A DNA stretch of 64,000 nucleotides from RHLJ01 sp965601955 (GTDB lineage: Bacteria > Bacteroidota > Rhodothermia > Balneolales > Balneolaceae): positions 3,658,001 to 3,722,000 of the forward strand of contig OZ271855.1 in NCBI GenBank assembly GCA_965601955.1. Reading direction: 5' to 3'. Positions within the stretch are counted from its first letter, which is position 1. Every line of letters begins with the position of its first letter. The translations under genes and the position numbers were made by a program. Below are positions 17,395 to 26,185 of the stretch, piece after piece. The notes under the pieces were generated by a model. It was not told where the DNA came from. It ran no database searches and saw only the letters and a program-made list of their open reading frames with translations.

Positions 17395-18072
17395 ATGTTT
17401 GACCTATTCCCGGATCAGCCGGTTTATGAATACCCTACTTTGGTTAACGTCCTCTATTCTTTGATTTGGTCGTTTGTCTTGTCTTCGATCATTGCGATCA
17501 CTCATAAATTCACCTACACAGGGCCATTATACCCCAGAAACTTCTTCCAGGCTATTGCTTTGGGGTCTATTGTTGCGGCTATGGTTATGATGGCTATCGG
17601 TGATAGTTTAGCACGTGGTTTAGGTGCCTTTGGTGCCCTTGCTATCATTCGATTCAGAACCCGGATACAGGATGCCCGCAATATCATTTTTATTTTTGCT
17701 GCACTTAGTGTCGGCCTTTCTATTGGTGTTTTTGGATACACTATTTCATTCGTGGGAACCATGATTTTTTGTGCCGGAGCATTAATCCTACATTTTTCCC
17801 CTTTCAGTACAAAAGCAGGCGATCGTGGAAGAGTTTTAATCCGATTAAATAGTTTGGAAACTGTTTCAAGAATTGAAGAGCTACTTCCAAAGTTTTGTTC
17901 TGAGTTCAATGAAGTTCAGATTATCCATAGAGCATCAGGAGGAGTCGAAGTAGAATATGCCATCGAACTAAAAGTTAATAGTGATAAACATACGTTAACC
18001 AATGCCATTGCTGAGATAGAAGGAGTAACACGAACGCGTATTACTGTTAAAGACATGCTGGAGGAAAATTGA
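17395..18072 (+). CDS. DUF4956 domain membrane protein
   Basis: 225 residues. Four hydrophobic segments in the first 145 residues (VLYSLIWSFVLSSIIAI, FFQAIALGSIVAAMVMMAIG, IIFIFAALSVGLSIGVFGY, VGTMIFCAGALILHF), with the family core GLGAFGALAIIRFRTRIQDARNI (reported here in part) between them, then a soluble alpha/beta tail (RVLIRLNSLETVSRIEELL, LTNAIAEIEGVTRTRITVKD). Known DUF4956 proteins often sit beside VTC polyphosphate polymerase or CotH genes; here the partners are an adaptor and a TolC-like protein. The next gene starts one base after the stop, so this is an operon. Function unknown. Confidence 0.85.
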   Translation: MFDLFPDQPVYEYPTLVNVLYSLIWSFVLSSIIAITHKFTYTGPLYPRNFFQAIALGSIVAAMVMMAIGDSLARGLGAFGALAIIRFRTRIQDARNIIFIFAALSVGLSIGVFGYTISFVGTMIFCAGALILHFSPFSTKAGDRGRVLIRLNSLETVSRIEELLPKFCSEFNEVQIIHRASGGVEVEYAIELKVNSDKHTLTNAIAEIEGVTRTRITVKDMLEEN

Positions 18073-18073
18073 T

Positions 18074-19060
18074 ATGCTGTCCAGAATGAACTCGTTCTAC
18101 ATCGTAGTAGGCCTACTTTTTATTACTCTACTTACCGTTAATACACGATATTTCAAAGGGAGTAGTGCTTTTCTTGGAGTCACCTATGCAAAAAAGTACC
18201 AGATCAATACAGAAAAATCTGCAACAATAGTAAACAGTTATGTGGTTTCTGGTCAAACAGTTTCAACAGGTGATTTACTGGTCGAATTGGAAAGCCCTGA
18301 ATTGGAACTTGAAATCAAAAAGCTTGAAAAAGAAATCCAAAACTTGGAGATAGAAAAGGTTGAGAAGCAAAAGCTGTTAGAATCTGAACTACAGCTTTTA
18401 GAATCGGAGAAAAGAATTGTACAAAGTGATATAGATAGCAAAGTACAGCAGATCGACTCTAAAGTAACGCTCAATCGCGCACTCTCGGAAGACTTAGTAA
18501 GTGCAAACTCTGATTCAGACTCTCTCTCAGCCTTGCAGCTTGAAAGAAGGTCCATTATTGAAAAAGGAGCATTAGAAATTGAAGCTATTAATATCCGGGT
18601 AAAAGATATCCAGCAAGATCATCAATTTGATCAATCTCAAGTCCAGGCTACCATTGAGCTAACAAAACAAGAGCTTGATTGGCGAATACTTGAACAGGAA
18701 AAGCTCAATAAATATGCACTATTTGATGGTATTATTGATAACGTGAATATCAAACCCGGGGAACAAGTTGATTCTTATACTTCGCTGCTTTCAATAAACC
18801 CCGTACACCCCACTACCGTTGTCGGTTACCTGGTTGGCAGTAAAGACCGAAATAGGGAGCTGGGCGATATCGTTCTGATTCGATCTATGGAACAGGGATA
18901 CATTGAAACAGAAGGAAAAATTATAGGTTTTGGCTCTGTTACCGAGCTGCCTGTGATCCTACAAAAATCTACTGCTGTGCAAGCTTTTGGCCTGGAAGTT
19001 TTCATCGAAATAAGTGAAAATCATGATCTACCCGTCGGCGAAAAAGTGATGATCAAATGA
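18074..19060 (+). CDS. HlyD-like membrane fusion protein (periplasmic adaptor)
   Basis: 328 residues. One N-terminal membrane anchor (FYIVVGLLFITLLTV). The two halves of a lipoyl domain are visible: VVSGQTVSTGDLLVELESPE before, and DGIIDNVNIKPGEQVDSYTS after, a long coiled coil (residues about 85-215, ELEIKKLEKEIQNLEIEKVE and so on). A beta-barrel domain follows (VVGYLVGSKDRNRELGDIVL). This is the architecture of type I or RND adaptor proteins, which bridge an inner-membrane unit and a TolC channel. No ABC or RND pump is present nearby; the only membrane partner is the DUF4956 protein. The downstream start overlaps by four bases. Confidence 0.87.
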   Translation: MLSRMNSFYIVVGLLFITLLTVNTRYFKGSSAFLGVTYAKKYQINTEKSATIVNSYVVSGQTVSTGDLLVELESPELELEIKKLEKEIQNLEIEKVEKQKLLESELQLLESEKRIVQSDIDSKVQQIDSKVTLNRALSEDLVSANSDSDSLSALQLERRSIIEKGALEIEAINIRVKDIQQDHQFDQSQVQATIELTKQELDWRILEQEKLNKYALFDGIIDNVNIKPGEQVDSYTSLLSINPVHPTTVVGYLVGSKDRNRELGDIVLIRSMEQGYIETEGKIIGFGSVTELPVILQKSTAVQAFGLEVFIEISENHDLPVGEKVMIK

Positions 19061-20294
19061 AAATCGCTCTTCGAATACTATGCCTTATTTGTTTTGCTTT
19101 TCTAATCACTTCCAAATCGTACGCACAGTCAAGCCCAAATGATTTTCTGCTCACTGCTTTTGAAGATCCAAACCTGATCGAATATCAGGCACAGCTTAAT
19201 TTTCTTAAAGCCCGAAATTTTCGACTCCCTATCGGTGAAGAAGTTGAATTTCGATATTCGAATGATGAGCGAACGTTGGAAGATGTTAACTACCAGCTTC
19301 GGTTTCGTCCGAATAATCCATGGAAAATTCGTCGAAATAATGCATTGTTTAATGCACATAAAGAGGCTATTTCGCTTCGACAGTCCCTCGAGTTTAAGGA
19401 AACACTTTTCGAGAGATATTCCTTGATGCTCGAGTATTTGATATCCAATCAAAAATTGGGATTAAGCAGAAAGCAACTCGAACTCTCACAGCGAAAAGTC
19501 GACCTTTTTGAACAATCTGTACAAAGCGATTTATTTGATGCTCGTGATTATGTAGATGCAAAACTGGAATCCATTGAGTTCTTAGAAGAATATGATGATC
19601 ATCGTGTTGAGGTTAATCAGGCTTTACAAACAATTAAACTGATTCTGGCCTCCGAGAGCATTAATTGGGATGACTTCGAATTAATAACTCACCCTCATAT
19701 TCAGCAGGTAATGGAGAACATCATTACATCCACATTTGACGCAGCTGAACTTGCTTATCTCAAACAACGAGTAGAGGTAGCCGAACTCGAAACATCCACC
19801 GAGAAAGCTGACTTTGACCTGGGTTTTGTTCAAGCTGAGTATGCTCCCTTCAAAAACAATGGAGATAATGAACTGGGATTTCATTTGGTGTCACGATTCC
19901 GATTTTTAGAAATAATAAAGATCAGATTGCTGAACGGATATTGGGTGAAATTGAACGAGAAAGTGAATTTGAGGCATTGGCCTATCGCGACTCAATTAAT
20001 AAAGCTCTCGAATCTAATTTTTTGATTGATTACCTGGAACATCATAACCAGCTATTAACAGAAATAGAAAAACTGAATATCGATGTATTAACTTCTAATC
20101 TTGCTATATCAGAAGATTTTAACCCCATAGCTTTACTCGAACTTGAAGAGGGAAAACTTAGATTAGAAGAGCTCGTAGTCCGATCGAATGAGCGATTGTT
20201 GCAGCATTACCTGGATTTCTTGTTTGCTTTTGATGCTCTTCAACAACAACCATTACAAAACTATTTAGCTAAAGATTTAAGTCTGATTGAATGA
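19057..20294 (+). pseudogene. TolC-like outer-membrane efflux protein, broken by a one-base frameshift
   Basis: The reading frame from 19057 has a signal peptide (ALRILCLICFAFLITSKSYA) and long helices (RQSLEFKETLFERYSLMLEY, LELSQRKVDLFEQSVQSDLF). It keeps family sense to KNNGDNELG at about 19877 and then turns to nonsense, ending at 20025. The other frame, from about 19878, continues naturally as ISFGVTIPIFRNNKDQIAER and EIERESEFEALAYRDSINKAL down to a stop at 20294. One missing base near GGGATTTC (19875-19881; GGGAATTTC would restore ELGISFGV) explains both. Joined length is about 412 residues, normal for TolC-like proteins. Either a real inactivating mutation or a sequencing error. Its start overlaps the adaptor gene by four bases. 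Confidence 0.82.
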
Positions 20295-21016
20295 AAAAAG
20301 TCATTATTACCGGAGCTACTTCCGGAATTGGTAGAGAGCTCGCGATTCAGTTATCGCAAAAGGGATATACAATAGGACTGATTGGAAGAAGAGAGGAGCG
20401 GTTAGTTGAATTAAAAGAATTGATCGGAGAATCCGCCTACTTCCAAACCCTTGATGTGACCGATTTTGAAAAAGCTGAAGAAGCATACCAATCTTTGATC
20501 GAAAAAATGAGTGGATTGGACATCATGATTTTAAACGCCGGGGTAGGGAGAGATCACTTAAAACTCAATTGGGATTCTGACAAACAGACCATTGATGTTA
20601 ATGTAACCGCCTTTGTACATGGAGCTAATGTCGCTTTCAAATATTTTATTGAACAGAAAAAAGGACATATCGTTGGAATGTCATCCATTGCTTCTACCCT
20701 GGCTTCCGGAAGAGCAGCAGCTTACACCGCATCGAAGCATTTCATCTCTAACTACATGACTGGCTTCCGCCAAAAAGCGAACAAAATGGGACTTGATATT
20801 GCTGTAACGGATATTAAGCCAGGGTATGTGGAGTCAGAAATGACCGAGAATAATAAGAATATGTTTTGGGTGGCTACTACTGAAAAAGCCGTTAAGCAGA
20901 TGGTTAAAGCGATAGAATCCAGAAGAAAGCATGTATATATCACCAAAAGGTGGAGGCTAATTGCCTGGGTAGCGAAGCTTAGCCCTCAGTTTATATGGGA
21001 CAGTCTTAAGTTTTAG
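20291..21016 (+). CDS. SDR family oxidoreductase
   Basis: 241 residues. TGATSGIGREL cofactor loop near residue 7, LNAGVGRD where NNAG is usual, and the active-site S ... Y ... K in MSSIASTLASGRAAAYTASK. The PGYVESEMT segment follows. It has a C-terminal extension (KRWRLIAWVAKLSPQFIWDS) that may touch a membrane. Its start overlaps the end of the TolC-like frame by four bases (ATGA), so it is part of that operon in layout. Substrate unknown. Confidence 0.9.
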   Translation: MKKVIITGATSGIGRELAIQLSQKGYTIGLIGRREERLVELKELIGESAYFQTLDVTDFEKAEEAYQSLIEKMSGLDIMILNAGVGRDHLKLNWDSDKQTIDVNVTAFVHGANVAFKYFIEQKKGHIVGMSSIASTLASGRAAAYTASKHFISNYMTGFRQKANKMGLDIAVTDIKPGYVESEMTENNKNMFWVATTEKAVKQMVKAIESRRKHVYITKRWRLIAWVAKLSPQFIWDSLKF

Positions 21017-21091
21017 CCTGAGTTCGAGATAAGAAACATTAGTGAACATTGAACATACTAAACTCTTAACTCGAATTTGGATAATACCGAA

Positions 21092-21232
21092 TTAAGTGCT
21101 CCTACGGCAGCGTTCACTGCAATACTTCACATTCTCCCAATCACGCTCCCATTTTTTTCTCCAGGTAAAAGCACGATTACAAACCGGGCAGGTCTTTGTA
21201 GGAAGATTCACCTTCTTCTTCATCCTGGCCAT
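21092..21232 (-). CDS. DUF2256 domain small zinc-ribbon-like protein
   Basis: 46 residues, read on the minus strand from the ATG at 21232 (or MKKK from 21223). The translation contains LPTKTCPVCNRAFTWRKKWE and KYCSERCRR, an almost exact DUF2256 signature with a CPVC ... YCSERC four-cysteine metal site. Genes of this family lie beside photolyase/cryptochrome genes in many bacteria, as here: it follows cry-DASH and a 76-residue gene on the same strand. The function is unknown. Confidence 0.88.
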   Translation of the reverse strand: MARMKKKVNLPTKTCPVCNRAFTWRKKWERDWENVKYCSERCRRST

Positions 21233-21244
21233 AGCTGAAGTCTG

Positions 21245-21475
21245 CTAATCTACCAATGACAAACGAACGGGTTGTTTCGAGCAATCAATATTGGTTTCGC
21301 TTTCCTCTTTTTGACTCATCTTTACTGAAACCATATTTACTCCATCCATATACACTCTCCATGTTTCAGAAAAAAGGGATCGAGCAACCTCTGACGCTTC
21401 TTTCGACTTCTTAACCGCTTTCTTTTGGGTGAGATATAAAATATTTGTGTTAGGCTCTGGCTTTGATTTCTTCAT
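21245..21475 (-). CDS. Small hypothetical protein between cry-DASH and the DUF2256 gene
   Basis: 76 residues, basic N-terminal half (KKAVKKSKEASEVARSLFSE) and then WRVYMDGVNMVSVKMSQKEE. No family recognised. Its ATG at 21475 lies inside the last 26 bases of the cry-DASH gene, and its stop is 12 bases before the DUF2256 start. That tight packing on one strand supports a real co-transcribed gene, but the sequence itself gives no proof. Confidence 0.5.
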   Translation of the reverse strand: MKKSKPEPNTNILYLTQKKAVKKSKEASEVARSLFSETWRVYMDGVNMVSVKMSQKEESETNIDCSKQPVRLSLVD

Positions 21476-22874
21476 AGCTTTGCTCCAAATCGATCATTGG
21501 TTTAGGATAATCAATTCCAATTTCTAATTCATATAACTTTTGTTGCTCAAGAGGTATTGTGTGAGGTCGATGAATAAATTCATTGGGCACAAACCTGAGC
21601 TCCGGAATCCAATGGCGAACATACTCTCCTTTTTTGTCATACTTCTCGGCTTGCAAAAGTATATTGAAGTATCTGTTCCTTGGATCATGACCAACCGTAG
21701 CATTATACGCCCAGTTCCCATAATTCGAACATGGATCATAATCTAGCAGCATTGACTCAAAATATTCGGCGCCCATTCTCCAATCAACATTTAGATTTTG
21801 AGCTAAAAAGCTCGCAACATTTTGCCTTCCACGATTACTCATGAATCCTGTTTCATTTAATTCCCTCATATTTGCATCAATAAATGGAATTCCTGTCTGT
21901 CCATTTACCCAGATATCCAAACTCTCATCATCTTGTTCCCAACTCTTCTGCTTTTTTTGAATCCCTCCGCTTTTAAAAATCAGATTTCCATGCTTCCATG
22001 CTGAAAACCTGAAATAATCTCTCCATATAAGTTCGAATATCATCCAATAGGTAGATTCGTTTTGAACTCGCTCTTCTTCATATTTTCTTACTTCCCAAAA
22101 AACTCTCCTCGGAGAAAGTGAGCCATTGGCCAACCAGGGTGAAAACTTAGACGAATAGTCAGCTCCTAAAAGCCTATTACGGGTGTATTTATATTTCCTC
22201 AAGAGATCCTTATCCCATAGATACTCTGCTATCCTATTAAGCCCCTCCTCTTCTCCTCCGGTGAACGTTAGCACGGCTTTTTTGCCCGTCTCTTTTTCAG
22301 GAATACCAAGATCGCTTAATGAAGGCAGGCCTCCAACTTCAACTCCTCCTACGCCTCGAATAACTTTCGGCTCTTTAATCAATTCTCTTACTGAAGAATA
22401 CTTTTCAATCTTTTTTCTAAATGGAGTAAACCCATTCGGCAAACTAGTTTTGGCAAAGTTTATATCCTCGATATGAAAAAGAGTACTTCCCCAAAAGAAA
22501 TGGACTTGTTCATCCAGTACCTCTTTTAATGCATCTTCTACTCTTACTTCTTCACTCGTAACTTCTTTATGTGCAAATACCTGACCTATATTATGAGCCT
22601 TTACTAGCTCCGGGATTACTTCTTCCGGCCTTCCAATTCTAATAATTAACTCTGCTCCCAGACTTTGAAGTCGTTTTCTTAGGTTTGAAATCGACTCTAT
22701 CAAAAATTTGCCCCGGTGAGATCCGGTTTTTGGAAAGCCAAAAGATGTATTTGCAAATTGTCTTGGGTCAAAGCAAAATACAGGAAGGATTTCTCCTGAC
22801 TCTGCAGCTCTGGCAAGTGGCTCATGATCATGAACTCTGAGATCGTTTCGAAACCAAACGAGAGTGCGCATCAT
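21450..22874 (-). CDS. Cryptochrome DASH / photolyase family protein
   Basis: 474 residues. DNA-photolyase alpha/beta domain at the N-terminus (TLVWFRNDLRVHDHEPLARA, ILPVFCFDPRQFANTSFGFP with the cry-DASH type FPKTG), then the FAD-binding helical domain: KYKYTRNRLLGADYSSKFSP, WLANGSLSPRRVFWEV, WELIWRDYFRF-like IFELIWRDYFRFSAW, GIPFIDANMRELNETGFMSN, RGRQNVASFLAQNLNVDWRM, DYDPCSNYGNWAYNATVGHD. These are the cry-DASH features; the family repairs pyrimidine dimers in single-stranded DNA and may sense light. First of three minus-strand genes with orf76 and DUF2256, divergent from the lipoprotein gene. Confidence 0.94.
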   Translation of the reverse strand: MMRTLVWFRNDLRVHDHEPLARAAESGEILPVFCFDPRQFANTSFGFPKTGSHRGKFLIESISNLRKRLQSLGAELIIRIGRPEEVIPELVKAHNIGQVFAHKEVTSEEVRVEDALKEVLDEQVHFFWGSTLFHIEDINFAKTSLPNGFTPFRKKIEKYSSVRELIKEPKVIRGVGGVEVGGLPSLSDLGIPEKETGKKAVLTFTGGEEEGLNRIAEYLWDKDLLRKYKYTRNRLLGADYSSKFSPWLANGSLSPRRVFWEVRKYEEERVQNESTYWMIFELIWRDYFRFSAWKHGNLIFKSGGIQKKQKSWEQDDESLDIWVNGQTGIPFIDANMRELNETGFMSNRGRQNVASFLAQNLNVDWRMGAEYFESMLLDYDPCSNYGNWAYNATVGHDPRNRYFNILLQAEKYDKKGEYVRHWIPELRFVPNEFIHRPHTIPLEQQKLYELEIGIDYPKPMIDLEQSYEEIKARA

Positions 22875-23017
22875 TTTTTATCTCCTCCAAATAAAAAATG
22901 GCACTAATCATTCCTTTAGTTTTTTGAAGGCAATTCAATACGATATAACAACACTTCTCAAACTTTAACAGAATATTATTCCCTGAAATCTGATTTTGTG
23001 TAAAAATTGGATTTACG

Positions 23018-24184
23018 ATGAAATATTTAGGTGTAATTAGCTTTGTACTACTATTCATGTCCTGCTCCTCTTCAAACCAGGAAGATGTACCATCAGGAAG
23101 TTCGGGAGAAAATGAGACGTCAATATCTCTTGGTTACTTGGAAGCTCCATCAGGATTTGTAATTGAAGAATTCTCCGATCAGGTTCCTGGTGCACGCCAG
23201 CTCGCAGTTAGTCCCTCAGGGGTAGTATATGTAGGAACCAGAAGAACAGGAGACAAGGGCAAAGTTTATGCTGTTGTAGATACCGATAATGATTTTAAAG
23301 CAGACACAGTTTATACTATAATCTCCGGGCTTAGAATGCCTAACGGTGTAGCTTTTAAAGATGGGGACTTATATGTAGCCGAAGTGAGTAAAATCTGGAA
23401 GCTTGAAAATATTGAGTCAGATCTTGCTAACCCACCCACTCCGATATTAATTAATGATGAATATCCTACCGAGACCAGCCATGGATGGAAATACATAGCA
23501 TTTGGCCCTGACGGCAAGTTGTATGTTCCGGTTGGTGCTCCGTGCAATATTTGTAACCACGAGGAAGATAATCCAATCTTCGCAACCATAACCCGTATTA
23601 ATCCTGATGGATCTGATCGTGAAATTATAGCCCATGGTGTTAGAAATACTGTTGGTTTTACCTGGCATCCTGAAACGGAGAATATGTGGTTTACCGATAA
23701 TGGGCGTGATTGGATGGGAGATGATATCCCTCCTTGCGAATTGAATGAGATTACGGAAGAAGGCCAGCATTTTGGGTTCCCTTTCATTCACGGTAACTCA
23801 ATTATAGATCCTGAGTTTGGAGAAGAAGGTCAGGATAGAATCCCTGGTTTTAAAACTCCTGTTCAGGAACTTGGTCCTCATGTAGCACCACTTGGCATCA
23901 TTTTTTATACTGGCGATATGTTTCCATCTGAATACAGAAACCAGGCCCTTATCGCCGAGCATGGAAGTTGGAACAGAAGTCAAAAAATCGGATACAGAAT
24001 TATGAAGGTAACATTCGATGAAAATGGAGAAGCTACTTCCTACGAACCCTTTATTACTGGTTGGCTTCAGGGAGAAGAAGATATAAGGGGCCGGCCCGTT
24101 TCTATCGTTCAGCTCCAAGATGGTTCTTTGTTAATTTCAGACGATCATTCAGGAAAAATATACCGGGTTACATATTCAGGGTAA
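23018..24184 (+). CDS. PQQ-dependent sugar dehydrogenase-like lipoprotein (sorbosone dehydrogenase family)
   Basis: 388 residues. Lipoprotein signal: GVISFVLLFMSC, with Cys at residue 16. The six-bladed beta-propeller follows: APSGFVIEEFSDQVPGARQL, the VSPSGVVYVGTRRTGDKGKV blade, GLRMPNGVAFKDGDLYVAEV, GWKYIAFGPDGKLYVPVGAP, ARGVRNTVGFTWHPE-like HGVRNTVGFTWHPE, MWFTDNGRDWMGDDIPPCEL, and EHGSWNRSQKIGYRI. It may oxidise a sugar or aldehyde in the periplasm using PQQ; no PQQ biosynthesis genes are in the window. Alone, divergent from cry-DASH. Confidence 0.88.
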   Translation: MKYLGVISFVLLFMSCSSSNQEDVPSGSSGENETSISLGYLEAPSGFVIEEFSDQVPGARQLAVSPSGVVYVGTRRTGDKGKVYAVVDTDNDFKADTVYTIISGLRMPNGVAFKDGDLYVAEVSKIWKLENIESDLANPPTPILINDEYPTETSHGWKYIAFGPDGKLYVPVGAPCNICNHEEDNPIFATITRINPDGSDREIIAHGVRNTVGFTWHPETENMWFTDNGRDWMGDDIPPCELNEITEEGQHFGFPFIHGNSIIDPEFGEEGQDRIPGFKTPVQELGPHVAPLGIIFYTGDMFPSEYRNQALIAEHGSWNRSQKIGYRIMKVTFDENGEATSYEPFITGWLQGEEDIRGRPVSIVQLQDGSLLISDDHSGKIYRVTYSG

Positions 24185-24265
24185 GGAATCCCTTTATTTT
24201 CCCTAACTGTTATAGGCATTCGATTTCCTTATATTCGGCTCGAAATATTTAATAGTTAGTTCTTC

Positions 24266-25273
24266 ATGAAGAAAGTTGTATTAATTCCCGGTGATGGGAT
24301 TGGAACGGAGATCACTACTTCCGTTACCACTATTTTAGAAAAAGCCGGAGCAGAAATTGAATGGATTGAACGGAGTGCAGGTCTTGGAGCCTATCAGGCT
24401 AAGGGAAACCCCCTACCCGAGGAGGTGATTGAAGCTATTGAAGAACATCGAGTGGCTTTAAAAGGACCTCTTACCACACCCGTTGGTACTGGATTCCGGT
24501 CAGTAAATGTCGCTTTAAGGCAAAAATTTAATCTCTTTAGCAATATTCGGCCAGCCAGAACACTCCCCAGCATAGATAGCCCATTCAAGAATGTGGACAT
24601 GGTAATCTTTCGGGAAAATACCCAAGGTCTTTATATCGGAAAAGAACAGTGGGTGGACGAAGAGCAACAAGACCATGCAGAAAGTATCGCAGTTGTTACT
24701 GAAGAAGCCAGTAAGAAAATTATCACTGCAGCCTTTGAATACGCACGAGCAAATGGCAGAAAGAAAGTTACCCTTGTGCATAAAGCCAACATCCTTAAAC
24801 TAACTACCGGGCTTTTTCTTGAGGTAGGAAGAAGCGTTTCTCAAGATTATTCCGACATCGAGTTTGAGGACTTAATTGTAGATAATATGGCTATGCAAAT
24901 GGTAATGCGCCCACAGCGTTTTGATGTGGTTGTTACCACTAACCTATTTGGGGACATCCTCTCTGACCTTGCGTCAGGATTAGTGGGAGGGCTCGGCGTT
25001 ACTGGTGCAGCAAATATTGGTGAAAATGCTGCTATGTTCGAAGCTGTACACGGTTCAGCTCCGGATATTGCCGGACAAAATAAAGCGAATCCTCTCGCCT
25101 TACTTTTCTCAGCATTGATGATGTTAGAGCATATAGGGCAAAAACAAGTTGCCGAGGATATCAGAAAAGCTATTTATAAAACTCTGGTGGAAAAGAAAGT
25201 ATACTGTACACCGGATATTGGTGGTGAGGGTACTACCTCAACATTTACTCAGGCTGTCTGCGATAACATCTGA
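24266..25273 (+). CDS. Isocitrate/isopropylmalate dehydrogenase family protein, probably NAD-dependent isocitrate dehydrogenase
   Basis: 335 residues. Oxidative decarboxylation of isocitrate (TCA cycle) is the most likely reaction. VLIPGDGIGTEI at the start; the substrate segment TPVGTGFRSVNVALRQKFNL plus FSNIRPARTLP is that of NAD-type IDH (IDH3-like) rather than LeuB. FRENTQGLYIGKE, VHKANILKLTTGLF, DVVVTTNLFGDILSDLASGL and AVHGSAPDIAGQNKANPLAL carry the metal and cofactor ligands. LeuB or homoisocitrate dehydrogenase are less likely; no leu genes are near. A terminator lies in the convergent gap that follows. Confidence 0.88.
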   Translation: MKKVVLIPGDGIGTEITTSVTTILEKAGAEIEWIERSAGLGAYQAKGNPLPEEVIEAIEEHRVALKGPLTTPVGTGFRSVNVALRQKFNLFSNIRPARTLPSIDSPFKNVDMVIFRENTQGLYIGKEQWVDEEQQDHAESIAVVTEEASKKIITAAFEYARANGRKKVTLVHKANILKLTTGLFLEVGRSVSQDYSDIEFEDLIVDNMAMQMVMRPQRFDVVVTTNLFGDILSDLASGLVGGLGVTGAANIGENAAMFEAVHGSAPDIAGQNKANPLALLFSALMMLEHIGQKQVAEDIRKAIYKTLVEKKVYCTPDIGGEGTTSTFTQAVCDNI

Positions 25274-25288
25274 TTCTTTAACAAAAAA

Positions 25289-25311
25289 AGAGAGCCTTCA
25301 ACAGGCTCTCT
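25289..25311 (-). terminator. Terminator hairpin between convergent genes
   Basis: AGAGAGCC and GGCTCTCT around a 7-base loop, with seven A residues to the left. On the minus strand this is a classic stem plus T-run, ending the transcript of the gene at 25341-25670; it may work weakly on the plus strand. Confidence 0.8.
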
Positions 25312-25340
25312 AAGTACTATTCTTTATAAAGAATTTTAGA

Positions 25341-25670
25341 TCAGTTAAACACTGACATCAGTACGGAACTGATGATAGAAAGGATTATGCTAAAGGCTAG
25401 CGCCCACCAAAAGTTCTTAATTTTAAAGCCGTCTACGAATTTATCTACAAGCATAATCAATAAGGTATTGATCACTAGCATAAACAGACCGAAAGTAATT
25501 GCAATAAACGGAATACTTAAAATGACCAGAATGGGCTTAACAATTAATGTAACTATGGAAAGAGCTGCTGCTACCCAAACCGCACTCCAAAAATTCTTGA
25601 TTTCTACACCACTAAGAACTTTAGCTGTTATAAAAACTGATACACTGTTTATCAACCAGGCCCAAATCAT
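25341..25670 (-). CDS. Phage-holin-like (PF04020) four-segment membrane protein
   Basis: 109 residues, almost wholly hydrophobic: WAWLINSVSVFITAKVLSGV, FWSAVWVAAALSIVTLIVKP, ILVILSIPFIAITFGLFMLV, LLIMLVDKFVDGFKI and WWALAFSIILSIISSVL. The IVKPILVILSIPFIAITFGL core is that of the family once named mycobacterial 4-TM holin (superfamily IV). In chromosomes without prophage it is a housekeeping-type membrane protein of unknown role; no phage genes are nearby. Confidence 0.88.
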   Translation of the reverse strand: MIWAWLINSVSVFITAKVLSGVEIKNFWSAVWVAAALSIVTLIVKPILVILSIPFIAITFGLFMLVINTLLIMLVDKFVDGFKIKNFWWALAFSIILSIISSVLMSVFN

Positions 25671-25741
25671 AATTTAGAATTTTATTAACATTCGCGATGC
25701 TCGTACGGGGCATTTTCCTTTTTGTTTAGCTTAATTGTCTG

Positions 25742-26185
25742 ATGATGAAATTTCTTTTTTCAAGTTTTTCAAACCTTTCCTCAAAGCAACTGTATGATGC
25801 TCTTGAGTTACGTCAACAGGTTTTTATGATAGAACAAGAATGCTTGTATAGCGATATAGACGGTGAGGATATCAACGCTGAACACTTATTTTTGTACGAA
25901 AAGGAACTGCTAGTTGGGTATTTACGAATACTTAAGCCAGGTATTAAATTCGATGAATCCTCTCTGGGGCGAATTGTAGTAAATCCAGCTTATCGAGGAA
26001 AAGATATCGGAAGAAAGCTTATTGAGGAAGGAATCCGAATCATACTGGAAGAATACCAAACTCCAATTAGAATAGAAGCTCAGGCAGCGCTTCTAGGATA
26101 CTACAATGCATTTGGATTTGTGGAGGAAGGAAAGGTCTATGAAGTTGACATGATAGACCATATTCAGATGGTGTTAGCCCCTTAG
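25742..26185 (+). CDS. GNAT family N-acetyltransferase (ElaA-like)
   Basis: 147 residues. SSKQLYDALELRQQVFMIEQ and ECLYSDIDGEDINAEHLFLY are the ElaA type start; LGRIVVNPAYRGKDIGRKLI is the acetyl-CoA binding RxxGxGxxL-like loop (here R-G-K-D-I-G-R), followed by YYNAFGFVEEGKVYEVDMID near the C-terminus. The acceptor is unknown. Its stop overlaps that of the convergent Hpt gene by three bases. Confidence 0.92.
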   Translation: MMKFLFSSFSNLSSKQLYDALELRQQVFMIEQECLYSDIDGEDINAEHLFLYEKELLVGYLRILKPGIKFDESSLGRIVVNPAYRGKDIGRKLIEEGIRIILEEYQTPIRIEAQAALLGYYNAFGFVEEGKVYEVDMIDHIQMVLAP

